Part shown: positions 8,941-19,523 of the stretch, in pieces
Layout of the letters: the number at the start of each line of letters is the position of its first letter
Position numbering within the stretch: the stretch's first letter is position 1
Assembly (NCBI RefSeq): GCF_024347095.1
Contig: NZ_AP024903.1
Coordinates: 744,001 to 808,000 of the forward strand
Direction of reading: 5' to 3'
DNA from: Vibrio rhizosphaerae
GTDB lineage: Bacteria; Pseudomonadota; Gammaproteobacteria; Enterobacterales; Vibrionaceae
DNA length: 64,000 nucleotides
Notes under the pieces: model-generated
What the model was told of the DNA's origin: nothing
Database searches by the model: none
What the model saw: the letters and a program-made list of their open reading frames with translations, nothing else
Made by a program: the position numbers and the translations under genes

Positions 8941-9852
8941 TTAATCGGCTTCTGGTAAGCCTCCTAATGCGTCAAACAGATTGGGCAGAAAAGCACTGAG
9001 TTCACCGCACATTAACGAGAAATCCGCATCAAAGCGAGCCGCACGATCTTCCCGAGGGATGTCTTCATTATGATCTTTCAGCTCATCACTGTATTGCACT
9101 CTTTTCAGACTGGCATCGTCGGCCAGAACGAAAGTGATGCGCTCTTGCCAACTGAGTGCCAGTTTAGTCACAACTTTATTGGCAGTGATGTGGCTCATAA
9201 TTTCGTCACTGGTCAGATCCTGTTTTTTACAGCGCACGGTGGCACCATCTTCCAGTAACGATTTGAGTTCGGCTTCATCCTGAAGTTGAAAACCAGCAGG
9301 GAGTTGCGCGCTTTGTACCCATTCTGTCAGGGTTGTTTCTACGGCATTTTGCGGTATCGCCGGAATAACCGGCAGGCTGCCCATGGTTTTTCGCAGCAGA
9401 GCAATCACTTCTTCTGCCTTTTTATAACTGCCGGCATCAACCACAATGAGCCCAAGTGACGGTAAGATCAGCAAGTAAGTGTATTGGCTTTTACTAAATG
9501 CCCGCGGGAGCAGATCGATGATGATATCTTCTTTGAGCGTATCTTTTTCTTTCTTTTTAATCGGACGACCTTCTTCCGCCTCAAGGGTTTCAACTTTACT
9601 CGCAAGCGAGTCTTGAATCACGGATGCCGGCAAGAGCTTTTCTTCTTTTCTGGCACACACAAGGATGCGGTCTTCAGAAACGTGGGTCAGCATATTCCCC
9701 TCTTTTCCCATCACGCTTGTCCAGCCGAATTTCTGTTTATCCTGACTGCCGCATGGTGTAAAGCGGAATTCATGAAGTTGTTTTTCTAATTGATCGGCAT
9801 TGAAGCGGATATCGCGGTTTACACGATAAACCATACAGTTTTTAAACCACAT
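8941..9852 (-). CDS. rdgC: Recombination-associated protein RdgC
   Basis: The product is 303 residues, the standard RdgC length, opening [15 protein letters not shown] as in the E. coli protein. RdgC forms a ring-shaped dimer on duplex DNA, limits RecA filament formation and affects replication restart and antigenic variation in other species. The central [20 protein letters not shown] and the [15 protein letters not shown] segments are typical family positions. The gene stands alone with an intergenic region toward divergent phoB. Confidence 0.93.
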   Translation of the reverse strand: MWFKNCMVYRVNRDIRFNADQLEKQLHEFRFTPCGSQDKQKFGWTSVMGKEGNMLTHVSEDRILVCARKEEKLLPASVIQDSLASKVETLEAEEGRPIKKKEKDTLKEDIIIDLLPRAFSKSQYTYLLILPSLGLIVVDAGSYKKAEEVIALLRKTMGSLPVIPAIPQNAVETTLTEWVQSAQLPAGFQLQDEAELKSLLEDGATVRCKKQDLTSDEIMSHITANKVVTKLALSWQERITFVLADDASLKRVQYSDELKDHNEDIPREDRAARFDADFSLMCGELSAFLPNLFDALGGLPEAD

Positions 9853-10145
9853 AAAGTCTCTCTTGTCCCATAATCAAGGGCAAATATCATAGGCTAAAAG
9901 CCAATGAATGTCTCAGCCGATTTGCATTCTCTGGAGCCGGTTAACTTCCCGGCAGCGATTAAAACCGCGTCATGACAATACGGAGACATCGGAGCAACAT
10001 GGATGATGGCGGGATGTCGCAGCAGAGCACTTATCTGTGAACTTGCGACGAAAGTTATGTGAAAATTTGTTTTCAAAGGTCACAAAAGTGTCATAATTAT
10101 TTTTAATAATGCAAGGCGTTGATAGAAAAACAAAGGTTAATCGGT
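9853..10145. other. Divergent rdgC/phoB intergenic region
   Basis: These 293 bases contain no gene. They hold the probable Pho box at 10077-10094 ahead of phoB and the rdgC promoter. An A/T-rich stretch (TAATTATTTTTAATAATG) follows the Pho box. Confidence 0.45.
10077..10094 (+). promoter_or_regulatory. Pho-box-like direct repeat upstream of phoB
   Basis: AGGTCAC-AAAA-GTGTCAT: two 7-mers 11 bp apart, resembling the consensus CTGTCAT-N4-CTGTCAT, about 50 bases before phoB. This suggests autoregulation by phosphorylated PhoB. Confidence 0.6.
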
Positions 10146-10835
10146 ATGTCCAGAAGGATTCTTGTGGTGGAGGACGAAGCACCCATTCGAGAGATGTTGT
10201 GTTTTGTACTTGAGCAAAAAGGTTATCAGGCGGTTGAAGCTGAAGATTATGAGACCGCGATTAACAAACTCGCAGAACCTTTCCCTGATCTGGTTTTACT
10301 GGATTGGATGCTTCCCGGCGGCAGTGGCATCAATTTTATCAAGCACATGAAACGAGAAGAGCTGACCCGAAATATCCCCGTCGTGATGTTGACGGCTCGC
10401 GGGGAAGAAGAGGATAAAGTTCGGGGGCTTGAAGTTGGTGCTGATGATTACATTACGAAACCCTTTTCTCCCAAAGAGCTGGTCGCCCGACTTAAAGCGG
10501 TTATTCGACGCGTGACGCCGACGGCTTTGGAAGATGTCATTGATGTTCAGGGACTGAAACTAGATCCGGTGTCTCATCGTGTGACAGCCAATGAGAAAGC
10601 ATTGGATATGGGGCCGACAGAATTTAAATTATTGCATTTCTTCATGACACATCAAGAACGGGTTTATAGCCGCGAACAACTCCTCAATAATGTTTGGGGA
10701 ACGAATGTCTATGTCGAAGATCGGACTGTGGATGTTCACATTCGTCGTTTGCGCAAGGCTCTGGAAGATGCAGGGCACGATAAATTGGTTCAGACGGTTC
10801 GTGGTGCCGGATATCGTTTTTCAACGAAAGCATAA
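10146..10835 (+). CDS. phoB: Phosphate regulon response regulator PhoB
   Basis: A 229-residue OmpR-family regulator identical in length to E. coli PhoB. The receiver domain has the acidic pocket (Glu9/Asp10/Glu11 in VVEDEAP), phospho-acceptor Asp53 in [11 protein letters not shown], and the switch Lys in [11 protein letters not shown]. The winged-helix output domain covers about 130-229 ([23 protein letters not shown]). It activates pst, phoBR and other genes under phosphate limitation. I chose ATG 10146 ([10 protein letters not shown]) over an alternative nine codons earlier by homology. phoR follows after 48 bases. Confidence 0.96.
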   Translation: MSRRILVVEDEAPIREMLCFVLEQKGYQAVEAEDYETAINKLAEPFPDLVLLDWMLPGGSGINFIKHMKREELTRNIPVVMLTARGEEEDKVRGLEVGADDYITKPFSPKELVARLKAVIRRVTPTALEDVIDVQGLKLDPVSHRVTANEKALDMGPTEFKLLHFFMTHQERVYSREQLLNNVWGTNVYVEDRTVDVHIRRLRKALEDAGHDKLVQTVRGAGYRFSTKA

Positions 10836-10883
10836 CACATCAGAGATGTTGGTCGCTGGGTTGAAAAATCGTAGAGGAGCGAG

Positions 10884-12185
10884 ATGGTTGAACGTCTAAC
10901 ATGGAAAAGGCTGGCTTGGGGGCTGGCTTTTTTTTACTGTCCCTGGCTGATTCTCGGCTGGATCTTTGGTTATATGCCTTGGTTGTTGTTGATCGCAACG
11001 GCGATTCAATTACTTTGGCATTTGGGAAATCAGGTCCGGCTTTCTGCTTGGCTGTGGGATGAGCGCCGTTTAGGGCCGCCGTCAGGCAAAGGACAGTGGG
11101 AATATCTGTTTAATGGTATCTATCACCTGCAACAACGTCAGCGTAAAAAACGTAAAGAGCTGAGTAATCTGATCCGCCGTTTCCGTAATGGGGCTGAATC
11201 GTTGCCTGATGGTGTGGTGGTATTCCGTGACGAAGGTAATATTGTCTGGTGTAACCGACTGGCTCAAAATTTACTGGGATTTCGTTGGCCGGAAGATGAA
11301 GGTCAGCCGATCTCCAATCTGCTGCGGGCGCCGGATTTTATTAAATACCTCGAAAAGAATGATTTTACCGAGCCTCTGGAAATTCACTCTCCGCTGAATG
11401 TTGATCGCATGTTGGAGTTGCGGATTGTGCCCTATACCAAAGGGGAACACTTGTTGGTGGTACGTGATGTGACTCAGTTGAAACAACTGGAAGGGATGCG
11501 TCGCAACTTCTTTGCCAATGTTTCTCATGAATTACGCACCCCGATGACAGTACTTCAGGGGTATCTGGAGATGACTGAAGACCCGGATATGCTGGGCGGG
11601 CCGATGTGGGAGAAAGCGCATCAGGTCATGACCGAGCAATTGAGTCGGATGAACAGTCTGGTCAATCAGCTCCTGACCTTATCAAAAATAGAAGCGGCCC
11701 CGATGCATGAGTTGGATGAGGTCGTTGATATTCCTGCCATGCTTAAGGTATTGGAAAAAGAGGCCATCAGTTTGAGTGGCGACAATCAACATCAGTTGCA
11801 TTTTGACGTTGATCCGACCCTGAAAGTGTTGGGAGATGAAGATCAACTGAGAAGTGCGGTCTCGAATCTCGTTTATAATGCCGTCAAATATACACCGCCC
11901 AAGGCCGATATTCATGTCCGTTGGTATGTCAGTTTTCAAGGTGCTTGTCTGGAAGTTGAAGACTCAGGCGAAGGCATTGCGCCGCAACATTTGCACCGTC
12001 TGACGGAACGGTTCTATCGGGTCGATAAAGCACGTTCCCGTGATACGGGGGGGAGTGGGCTTGGATTGGCCATTGTGAAACATGCCCTTTCTCACCATGA
12101 CTCACACCTTGATATTCACAGCGAAGTCGGTGTCGGGAGTCGGTTTTCTTTTGTATTACCGAAACGCTTGGTTGTCCAGTCATGA
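10884..12185 (+). CDS. phoR: Phosphate regulon sensor histidine kinase PhoR
   Basis: 433 residues: two adjacent N-terminal membrane helices (about 10-28 and 30-46) with almost no periplasmic loop, a cytoplasmic PAS domain (about 100-195), HisKA with phospho-acceptor His215 ([10 protein letters not shown]), then HATPase with the N box around Asn332 ([11 protein letters not shown]), G1 near 360 (EDSGEGI) and G2 near 389 (GGSGLGLAI). The lack of a sensing loop fits PhoR, which reads the Pst transporter state through PhoU instead of binding phosphate. GAGGAG precedes the ATG. The next gene overlaps by ATGA. Confidence 0.95.
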   Translation: MVERLTWKRLAWGLAFFYCPWLILGWIFGYMPWLLLIATAIQLLWHLGNQVRLSAWLWDERRLGPPSGKGQWEYLFNGIYHLQQRQRKKRKELSNLIRRFRNGAESLPDGVVVFRDEGNIVWCNRLAQNLLGFRWPEDEGQPISNLLRAPDFIKYLEKNDFTEPLEIHSPLNVDRMLELRIVPYTKGEHLLVVRDVTQLKQLEGMRRNFFANVSHELRTPMTVLQGYLEMTEDPDMLGGPMWEKAHQVMTEQLSRMNSLVNQLLTLSKIEAAPMHELDEVVDIPAMLKVLEKEAISLSGDNQHQLHFDVDPTLKVLGDEDQLRSAVSNLVYNAVKYTPPKADIHVRWYVSFQGACLEVEDSGEGIAPQHLHRLTERFYRVDKARSRDTGGSGLGLAIVKHALSHHDSHLDIHSEVGVGSRFSFVLPKRLVVQS

Positions 12186-13150
12186 GTCGCTTCAAACGCT
12201 GGTTATGGGTCATGGTCTGTTGGTGGAGCTGTGGGGCTCTGCAAGCCGCCACGCTATCAGAATCGTTGCCCGAATATCACAAACAGCTCGATGTTTCCGG
12301 CAGTCTTCTGTCGGTGGGATCTGATACGCTGGCAGGTGTCATGTCTTTGTGGGTGGAAGCATTCCAGTCTTATTATCCGAATATCAATATTCAAGTACAG
12401 GCCTCCGGCTCTTCGACGGCTCCGCCGGCATTGATTCAGGGAACGGCCCAACTGGGGCCGATGAGTCGGGTGATGAGGCACCGGGAAGTCGGGGCATTTG
12501 AACAAGCATATGGTTATCGACCGACGGCCTTACGCGTGGCAATTGATGCCATCGGTATTTTTGTTCGGCAGGAAAATCCGATTCAGGGGCTCAGTTTTCA
12601 GCAGATCGATGCGATGTTTTCAGCGACACTACGCTGTGGTGAGACGCAGCATCTGACACGCTGGTCGCAGTTAGGTATTCAGGCGCGCTGGGCGCTGCGG
12701 GCGATCCAGTTATTTGGTCGTAATTCAGTTTCAGGGACTTACGGGTATTTTAAAAATCACGCTCTGTGTGGCGGTGATTTCAGTCCGAGAGTGAACGAAC
12801 AGCCGGGTTCGGCGTCTGTGGTTCAGTCGGTCGCATCATCAATGAATGCCATCGGTTATTCGGGGATTGGCTATTCGGTTTCCGGGGTTCGGCTGGTGCC
12901 GATATCGCGTCAGGGAAGCGATTATATTTTTCCGAGCCGGGATAATATCCTATCCGGAGACTATCCGTTATCACGCTACCTCTATATTTATATCAATAAG
13001 AGTCCGGAACGGTCACTGTCACCAGTAGAGGAAGCATTCGTTCGCTTTATTTTTTCCCGGGAAGGACAGGCGTTGGTTGCTAAAGACGGGTATGTGCCTG
13101 TGTCACCTCAAATCGCCCAACAAGAACTGGCGAAAGTCGGCTTAAATTGA
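12182..13150 (+). CDS. PstS-like periplasmic phosphate-binding protein
   Basis: 322 residues with a signal peptide (basic MSRFKR, hydrophobic WLWVMVCWW, probable cleavage after ALQA at 22). It has the PstS-type PBP fold landmarks: [16 protein letters not shown] (about 46-61), the phosphate-loop-like [10 protein letters not shown] (75-84) and [13 protein letters not shown] (about 179-191). It probably delivers phosphate to PstCA or acts as a phosphate-starvation periplasmic factor. Its start overlaps the phoR stop by 4 bases, so it is translated as third gene of phoBR, not with pstCAB. Vibrios often have additional PstS paralogues, so the partner transporter is uncertain. Confidence 0.85.
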   Translation: MSRFKRWLWVMVCWWSCGALQAATLSESLPEYHKQLDVSGSLLSVGSDTLAGVMSLWVEAFQSYYPNINIQVQASGSSTAPPALIQGTAQLGPMSRVMRHREVGAFEQAYGYRPTALRVAIDAIGIFVRQENPIQGLSFQQIDAMFSATLRCGETQHLTRWSQLGIQARWALRAIQLFGRNSVSGTYGYFKNHALCGGDFSPRVNEQPGSASVVQSVASSMNAIGYSGIGYSVSGVRLVPISRQGSDYIFPSRDNILSGDYPLSRYLYIYINKSPERSLSPVEEAFVRFIFSREGQALVAKDGYVPVSPQIAQQELAKVGLN

Positions 13151-13158
13151 TGAGTTTC

Positions 13159-13189
13159 GAAAGACGATGCCACTGCAACATCGTCTTTC
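13159..13189. terminator. Hairpin between convergent pstS-like and ppx genes
   Basis: A perfect 11-bp inverted repeat (GAAAGACGATG / CATCGTCTTTC) with a 9-base loop. It lacks a long T-run but sits between two convergent stops and likely ends both transcripts. Confidence 0.65.
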
Positions 13190-13220
13190 ATGCTCTGTGT
13201 CTCTCATATTTTGCAGCCGG

Positions 13221-14723
13221 TTAAAAGATCAATGTCCAGCCGATATTCTCCCAGTACTGTTGTTCGCTGAGTAGATCAGCATGTAACAGCTTGTTGTTTT
13301 CTAGCCATTCAGCATCCTGACTGGACAGGGTCCAGACGTTGTCTTCTGCCGTCAGAAAGATCTCCGGGAGTAACTCATCACTTCTTTGTCCATTCAGAAC
13401 AATTGCCAGCCTGAGAATGCGGATCAGCCGTATGATCTGTTTTCTCTTGTAAAGTGTGAAATCCGGCATTTCATTGAGTTTTAAAGCTTTTCGCTGAAAG
13501 CGGGCTAACGTCGAGAGGACCAACTGTTGCTCGCTGTTAAAGCCGGGCATGTTGGTGTAGCGCAGAATATACTCTGAATGACGATGGTATCCTTGCAGAC
13601 TGATACTGAGACCCACTTCGTGTAACAGTGCCCCCCATTCCAGTAAATCGACCAGTTCATGATCCTGAGCCGAAATCTTGGCATTGGGATTGATCTGCTC
13701 AAAAAACTGACGGGCTAAGCCTTTGATTTTGGCTGCGTGTTCTAAGTCAACCCGATGTTTCTGGGCGAGACTCTCGGTTGTTCTCAGACGAATGTCCGAG
13801 CACTTAAAACGGTCTTCCATTTCATACAACAGACCTTCTCTGAGTGCACCTTGGGAAAAATGCATCTCTTTGATATTCAGATCTTTTAAAATGGCATAAA
13901 GAATCGCGACTCCTGCGGCAAAGACCGGCTTTCTTTCATCATTGAGTCCCTTGATATCCAACTCTTCGATTTGTGTTTTTTCACAGAGTTTGTCAATCAG
14001 GGTTTCCAGTCGTTCGATGGTGATGATGCCATCGTCATAACCGATGCCGATTAACACTTCACGGACAGCTTTAATGGTGCCAGATGAGCCGAACGCACTT
14101 TGCCAGCCTTTCTTACGATACTGACGGGCGACGGATTCCAGCTTTTGTTGAGCGGCAACAAATGCCTGAGCAAACCGCTTTTTGGACAGTTTGCCTTGGG
14201 AGAAGAAACGCTGATTATAACTGACACATCCCATCTGAAGGCTATTGACGAGCTGCGCTTCGAATCCCTGACCAATCACCATTTCTGTACTTCCCCCGCC
14301 AATATCAACGACGAGCATCGAGTCTGATTGTGGCTGGGTATGGGCAACCCCCAGATAAATGAGCCGGCCTTCTTCCATGCCCGGAATAATCTCTATCGGG
14401 TAGGGCAAAATGGCCCAGGCACGCTCAATGAATTTCTGAGCATTTGCTGCCTGACGTAAGGTATGTGTTGCCGCGATACGAACATTTTCTGGTGCGAATC
14501 CTTGAATTCGTTCAGCAAACATCGCAAGACAATCTAACCCGCGGTTGATTGCTTCGGCATCGAGCTTTTTATTATCGTCCAGCCCTGATGCCAGTCGGAC
14601 ACGCTGTTTATGGCGGCTGACCAACTGAAGATCTTGATCGATGACCTGTGCGACCACCATATGGAAACTGTTTGAACCTAAATCAATGGCAGCGATGTGC
14701 CGGGGTTCACTCGGTGCTTTCAT
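13221..14723 (-). CDS. ppx: Exopolyphosphatase Ppx
   Basis: 500 residues of the Ppx/GppA family (ASKHA fold). The phosphate-1 loop is [13 protein letters not shown] (about 14-26), with the catalytic-Glu region near 125 and the phosphate-2 loop [12 protein letters not shown] (about 145-156). An HD-like helical C-terminal domain includes [14 protein letters not shown]. It releases terminal phosphate from polyphosphate chains. Its start overlaps the ppk stop by 17 bases, so the two make a coupled ppk-ppx operon. Confidence 0.94.
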   Translation of the reverse strand: MKAPSEPRHIAAIDLGSNSFHMVVAQVIDQDLQLVSRHKQRVRLASGLDDNKKLDAEAINRGLDCLAMFAERIQGFAPENVRIAATHTLRQAANAQKFIERAWAILPYPIEIIPGMEEGRLIYLGVAHTQPQSDSMLVVDIGGGSTEMVIGQGFEAQLVNSLQMGCVSYNQRFFSQGKLSKKRFAQAFVAAQQKLESVARQYRKKGWQSAFGSSGTIKAVREVLIGIGYDDGIITIERLETLIDKLCEKTQIEELDIKGLNDERKPVFAAGVAILYAILKDLNIKEMHFSQGALREGLLYEMEDRFKCSDIRLRTTESLAQKHRVDLEHAAKIKGLARQFFEQINPNAKISAQDHELVDLLEWGALLHEVGLSISLQGYHRHSEYILRYTNMPGFNSEQQLVLSTLARFQRKALKLNEMPDFTLYKRKQIIRLIRILRLAIVLNGQRSDELLPEIFLTAEDNVWTLSSQDAEWLENNKLLHADLLSEQQYWENIGWTLIF

Positions 14724-16812
14724 GAGACTTTACTTCTATTGCTTTTTGCTTGCGTGTTTGTTTTTCGACATTCTTCAGATAGTCGTAAATCGCTATCTGA
14801 GAACGTATCTTCTTGCGATTACCCCGGTTAACATATCGGTTACTCATCTCTTTGTCTATCCAACGCGCTTTCACCGTATCGGTAAAGTGAATATTGATAA
14901 GGTCGATGATGCGTTTTTTCAGACGCTCATCACGAATTGGTGTGGCAACTTCAATCCGATGATCGATGTTTCGCGTCATCCAGTCAGCAGAAGAGATATA
15001 AACCATCGGGTCCCCGTCATTGTGAGTAATGATCACGCGGGGATGTTCCAAAAAGCGGTCCACAATACTGATGATCTGAATATTGTCACTGATGCCTTCT
15101 ATTCCCGGTACCAGTGAACACATTCCCCGAATGATCATTTTGATCTGAACACCGGCAGTACTGGCTTCATACAGTTTGTTACTGAGCTCTCTATCCACCA
15201 GATTATTGACTTTCAAGGTAATGGCGGCTTTTTTATTGGCTCTGGCATTGGCAATTTCATTATCCAACAACTCATTGAGGCGGGCGCGGGAGTTTCGGGG
15301 AGAGACAATCAAGTGGCGGAATTTGACCGGGCGATATGGATTTTCAATGTAACCAAACACGCTGCGCACTTCATTGGTAATTTCCGGATCCGCGGTTAAC
15401 AGTGAAAAGTCGGTATAAATTCTGGCCGTTTTTTCATGGAAGTTACCGGTTCCGATATGGGCATAGCGGATGATTTCTTCTTCCTCTTTGCGACTGATCA
15501 ACAGCAATTTTGAATGGATCTTGAGCCCTGGTGCACCAAAAATAACGTGTACTCCGGCTTCTGTCAGGATTCTGGACCACTCGATATTGGCTTCTTCATC
15601 AAAGCGAGCCTGCAGCTCCACCACAACCGTCACTTGTTTGCCGTTCATGACTGCATGGATCAGGGAATGCATCAATTTTGAATCTTTTGCAACGCGATAA
15701 ATATTAATTTTGATACTGAGAACTTTGGGATCAAATGACGCCTGTCTGACCAACTCGGTAATATGCTCGAAAGTGTGATAAGGGTAATACAGCAAGATAT
15801 CTTGCTCTTTGATGGCATCGAAACTGTTGGCGAAACCGAAAAAATCAGCGCACTTAAGCGGCGGCATCGGTTTGTTTTCCAGATAGTTCCGTCCGACATT
15901 CGGAAATGAGATAAAATCTTTGAAGTTATGATACCGACCTCCGGGGAGCAGACTGTCATAATTGGAAATTTTGAGTTTATCGCACAGAAACTGCAACATC
16001 TCTTTCGGCATGGTATTTTCGTAGACAAAGCGGACTGGCATTGCGGTCAGGCGCTGGCTAAGACCTTCCGACATCTGTTCTAGCAAGCTGTGTTCCACCT
16101 CATGGCTGAGGTCATACTCCGCATCCCGGGTCATCTTGATGGCATAACCATTGAGTTGTTCATACTCGAAGAATCCCCGGAAAATATCATCCAGACAATA
16201 GCGAATAATATTATCCAGCAACATAATCGTTTTGCGTTGCTTGCCCTTTTGCTCCGGAACCATCACAAACCGGGGGAGGTGATTGGTCGGAATTTCAATC
16301 AATGCATAGTGAGAACGCTCATCGGTGTTCAGTTCGACGGCAATGTAGGCATATTCGTCTTTGAGAAATTGCAGCATGTCAGCTTCTTCATTGAGGAGCC
16401 AAGGTGTGATGTGCTGAATGACTTCATTTTTGAAATACTTTCTGACCCATTTCCCCTGAAATTCGTCCAGCTGAGTTTCATTGACTAAAAAGATTCGTCT
16501 GCGTGCCATCTCCTTGATCAGCTCGTTATAGAGTTCTTCGAATTCCAGATTGAGTTTGAGCGCTTTGCTTTGCATTTTGGAGAGTAGATGTTTGTAGGTG
16601 CTGTTGCCGCCATGCGCCCGGTCAATCAGGATTCGCCGTTTAACATCGGCAAAACGAACTTTATAAAACTCATCTAAATTGTTAGAAAAAATTCCCAGAA
16701 AACGGATGCGTTCAATGAGTGGTACTGATTTATCGGCGGCTTCCTGAAGAACCCGTTCATTAAAGGATAACCAGCTTAATTCTTTTTCAATATATAACTT
16801 CTCAACACTCAT
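14707..16812 (-). CDS. ppk: Polyphosphate kinase Ppk1
   Basis: 701 residues, collinear with E. coli PPK1. It opens [20 protein letters not shown]. The two phospholipase-D-like catalytic domains carry [12 protein letters not shown] with the autophosphorylated-histidine region (about 430-435) and the second His near [11 protein letters not shown] (about 590). It reversibly makes long-chain polyphosphate from ATP at the membrane. I use ATG 16812 (MSVEKL) with AAAGG upstream; a start 12 codons earlier adds a non-family extension. First gene of ppk-ppx, divergent from pstC across a 495-base control region. Confidence 0.95.
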   Translation of the reverse strand: MSVEKLYIEKELSWLSFNERVLQEAADKSVPLIERIRFLGIFSNNLDEFYKVRFADVKRRILIDRAHGGNSTYKHLLSKMQSKALKLNLEFEELYNELIKEMARRRIFLVNETQLDEFQGKWVRKYFKNEVIQHITPWLLNEEADMLQFLKDEYAYIAVELNTDERSHYALIEIPTNHLPRFVMVPEQKGKQRKTIMLLDNIIRYCLDDIFRGFFEYEQLNGYAIKMTRDAEYDLSHEVEHSLLEQMSEGLSQRLTAMPVRFVYENTMPKEMLQFLCDKLKISNYDSLLPGGRYHNFKDFISFPNVGRNYLENKPMPPLKCADFFGFANSFDAIKEQDILLYYPYHTFEHITELVRQASFDPKVLSIKINIYRVAKDSKLMHSLIHAVMNGKQVTVVVELQARFDEEANIEWSRILTEAGVHVIFGAPGLKIHSKLLLISRKEEEEIIRYAHIGTGNFHEKTARIYTDFSLLTADPEITNEVRSVFGYIENPYRPVKFRHLIVSPRNSRARLNELLDNEIANARANKKAAITLKVNNLVDRELSNKLYEASTAGVQIKMIIRGMCSLVPGIEGISDNIQIISIVDRFLEHPRVIITHNDGDPMVYISSADWMTRNIDHRIEVATPIRDERLKKRIIDLINIHFTDTVKARWIDKEMSNRYVNRGNRKKIRSQIAIYDYLKNVEKQTRKQKAIEVKSHESTE

Positions 16813-17307
16813 ACAATCAGACCTTTCATGCAACTCGGGGCAACACATTCAGCAACAGTGAATAAGTCATGATGACGAGTTCACTGTGAATGATCATGCG
16901 TGGGATCATGACTGTGAGTCATGGCGTTTATACGCGTAGCCCCTATCATATAAAGTAAATATAACTATCAGTAATACAAAGGAAGTTAGGTGTTTTGTGT
17001 TACATTTTTATTTCAAAGTATATAAGACATTTGGTGATTCGTGGTGTTGTCTCGGGATATTGACTCATTTGGTCAAAGGGAACAAACAGAAAAAAGAGCT
17101 GACGAATCAATGATAAAATCGGGTGTGCCTGCCACTTGTTATTTCAGGTGGTTAGCGCTTGCTGTAATATAAATGTCACGTCATTGACATATGCTTGTGA
17201 GTCGGAGATGGTGCAGCCCGGATCCTCGTCAGCCGGTCATCGGTCGGGGCGGGTGTTATTCTCTGTCAGTATTATTCGTGTCTATCGGTCAGGTCATTAG
17301 GACAAAC
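16813..17307. other. Divergent ppk/pstC control region
   Basis: These 495 bases hold no supported gene. Seen: a 7-bp inverted repeat CATGACT-GTG-AGTCATG (16907-16923) and the Pho box at 17163-17191. The first 117 bases carry several TCATGA/GATCATG repeats. An in-frame extension of pstC to 17191 is judged non-coding because it would begin inside the Pho box. Confidence 0.5.
17163..17191 (+). promoter_or_regulatory. Pho box (three repeats) upstream of pstC
   Basis: CTGTAAT-N4-ATGTCAC-N4-TTGACAT: three 7-mers at exact 11-bp intervals, matching the PhoB repeat CTGTCAT. It lies about 115 bases before the pstC ATG, so PhoB probably activates pstCAB-phoU here. Confidence 0.75.
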
Positions 17308-19506
17308 ATGCCATACCCTCAGTTTTCTCTTAAAGCAGCGGATAAAAAGCGTCTTGTGAAAGATCGGCTGGTTCGTTTTACCGTTCGTGCCGGCGGTGTC
17401 AGTGTGCTGGGGGCGCTGATTTTAATTTTTGTATATCTTATCTGGGTGGCGTTACCACTGTTTTCCAGTGCTGACATCAAGATGTCTTCTGTTCATCCCC
17501 GCGTTTCTGGCGCGGCTCAGCCTCCAATCCAACTCGCCGTTGATGACTATGGTCAGTATGTATTTATGCTCGATCATCTGGGGAAAATGACGTTCTGGTC
17601 AACTCAGAAAACCGAATCGTCTCCGCTTTGGCAGCAGCAACTTGGTTTCGTACCACAGCAGAGTGCCGTTGTTGGGCATTGGTTTGCTGCTTTAGGTAGC
17701 GGGAAACAGCTGGTGATCGGCCGGCCTCAATTTTCCCATCGGCTTCGTGCGGGGGAAACGATTTTTGTCCCGGATTTTGAACCATTAACATTGCCGTCAT
17801 CACTAAGTGCTGATATTCCTGATCATGTACAGCAGTTGACATTTGCTGTGTCTGCGCAAGCCGTGACGCTGGCATTTACGACTCAAAATGACATGGTGAC
17901 GGTGCTGTCGTTTGCCCGGGATTCGAGTGATTCGGCGCAGGTGAGAGTCTTTCATTTTCCGGAAAAAGTAGCCGCTGACGCATTACTTTTTTCACCGGAT
18001 GGTCAGACGTTGTATATCCGGGAAGGTGGCCATCTTGTGATTGCGCTTCGCAATGGTCATACATACTCAGTCAGAGAGGTGGTTGATCTGACCCGGGGTG
18101 ACGCACAGCGAACGATTGCCCAAATTGTTCTATTGCCGGGAGGCGACTCGTTGTTAGTGCGAGACCAACAAGGTGTTGTGACCCAGTGGTTTGATGTCAT
18201 TCGCGATCAAAAAAGACAGTTTATGCCTGTTCGCGCATTTAATACCGGTGACCAGACGAGTCTGATCATGACGGATGTTTATCATCAGGGATTTTTCTCA
18301 TTCCATCATGACGGTCAGGTGCGCAATTATCAGGCGACCAATCATAAGCTGGTGCTGAGTCAAAAGGTGTTCAAACAATCCCCAGACGGGGTCGCATTGT
18401 CTGATAATGAAAAATATCTGGTGGCTTATCAGCAGGGACACATCAATCTGGCTCGCGTTGATCTCGGGTATCCGGAGATCTCATTTTCCGCGCTTTGGCA
18501 GAAAATATGGTATGAAAACTACCCGGAGCCGGACTATGTTTGGCAGTCAACGTCGGCTTCAGATAGTTTTGAACCGAAGTTTAGTTTGGTGCCGATTGCA
18601 TTTGGCACGATTAAAGCTGCATTTTATGCGATGATTTTTGCTGTACCGATGGCAATTTTAGCGGCAATTTATACCGCGTATTTTATGTCAGCCCGGATGC
18701 GACGTAAGGTCAAACCGACCATCGAACTGATGGAAGCATTACCGACCGTCATTATTGGATTTCTGGCCGGGTTGTGGCTGGCACCGATTTTAGAGCGCCA
18801 TCTGGTTGCTGCGGTGGTGATGATTATCTTATTGCCGTTGTCGACCATCGTGTTCGGCTTGATTTGGCATTTTTCACCGGAACGATGGCGAAGAACGGTG
18901 CAGCGTGGCTGGCACGCTGCGCTTTTAGTCCCGGTACTGGCTGGCGTGATGGTTTTGATGTTGCCCGTTGGTTTTCATCTTGAGACTTGGCTATTTGATG
19001 GCGATATTCGCGTGTTTTTGGCGCAATATGGTATCGACTTCAATCAACGCAATGCATTGGTGGTTGGGATCGCGATGGGATTTGCGGTGATTCCGACTAT
19101 TTTTACCATCGCTGAAGATGCAATTTTCTCGGTCCCGAAACACCTGTCTGACGGGTCGCTTGCGTTGGGAGCGACAACTTGGCAAACCCTCACCCACGTC
19201 GTGCTACTGACGGCAAGTCCGGGGATTTTTTCAGCGATTATGATGGGGCTTGGCCGGGCTGTCGGTGAAACCATGATTGTGTTGATGGCCACCGGGAATA
19301 CCCCGATTATGGACTGGAATATTTTCGAAGGGATGCGAACGCTGGCTGCGACTATTGCCGTGGAATTACCGGAAGCAGAAGTCGGTAGCAGTCAGTATCG
19401 ATTGTTATTTTTGGGCGCATTACTTCTGTTTGTCTTTACGTTTTTAGTCAATGCGTTGGCTGAATGGATCCGTTTGCGCTTACGGGAAAAATATCGGGCA
19501 TTGTGA
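17308..19506 (+). CDS. pstC: PstC, phosphate ABC permease with large extra domain
   Basis: 732 residues, against about 320 for E. coli PstC. TM1 spans about 27-50. A long soluble region (about 55-425) follows, with repeated beta-propeller-like blades (for example AVDDYGQYVFMLDHLGKMTF, LFSPDGQTLYIREGGH, ALSDNEKYLVAYQQG). The permease core (about 427-732) has the ABC-coupling segment [15 protein letters not shown] near 612 and GRAVGETMIVLMATGN. By topology the extra domain would be periplasmic. ATG 17308 is chosen for its AGGA site and the family start. First gene of pstCAB-phoU, 17 bases before pstA. Confidence 0.92.
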   Translation: MPYPQFSLKAADKKRLVKDRLVRFTVRAGGVSVLGALILIFVYLIWVALPLFSSADIKMSSVHPRVSGAAQPPIQLAVDDYGQYVFMLDHLGKMTFWSTQKTESSPLWQQQLGFVPQQSAVVGHWFAALGSGKQLVIGRPQFSHRLRAGETIFVPDFEPLTLPSSLSADIPDHVQQLTFAVSAQAVTLAFTTQNDMVTVLSFARDSSDSAQVRVFHFPEKVAADALLFSPDGQTLYIREGGHLVIALRNGHTYSVREVVDLTRGDAQRTIAQIVLLPGGDSLLVRDQQGVVTQWFDVIRDQKRQFMPVRAFNTGDQTSLIMTDVYHQGFFSFHHDGQVRNYQATNHKLVLSQKVFKQSPDGVALSDNEKYLVAYQQGHINLARVDLGYPEISFSALWQKIWYENYPEPDYVWQSTSASDSFEPKFSLVPIAFGTIKAAFYAMIFAVPMAILAAIYTAYFMSARMRRKVKPTIELMEALPTVIIGFLAGLWLAPILERHLVAAVVMIILLPLSTIVFGLIWHFSPERWRRTVQRGWHAALLVPVLAGVMVLMLPVGFHLETWLFDGDIRVFLAQYGIDFNQRNALVVGIAMGFAVIPTIFTIAEDAIFSVPKHLSDGSLALGATTWQTLTHVVLLTASPGIFSAIMMGLGRAVGETMIVLMATGNTPIMDWNIFEGMRTLAATIAVELPEAEVGSSQYRLLFLGALLLFVFTFLVNALAEWIRLRLREKYRAL

Positions 19507-19523
19507 GGTTGGGACTGAATTAA

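Noticed and set aside
13221..16812. Long opposite-strand frames within ppx and ppk
   Set aside because: They mirror the codon structure of well-supported genes and lack their own ribosome-binding sites.
16813..17307. Pho box for ppk on the minus strand
   Set aside because: TGTAACA-like words are present but not in 11-bp phase.
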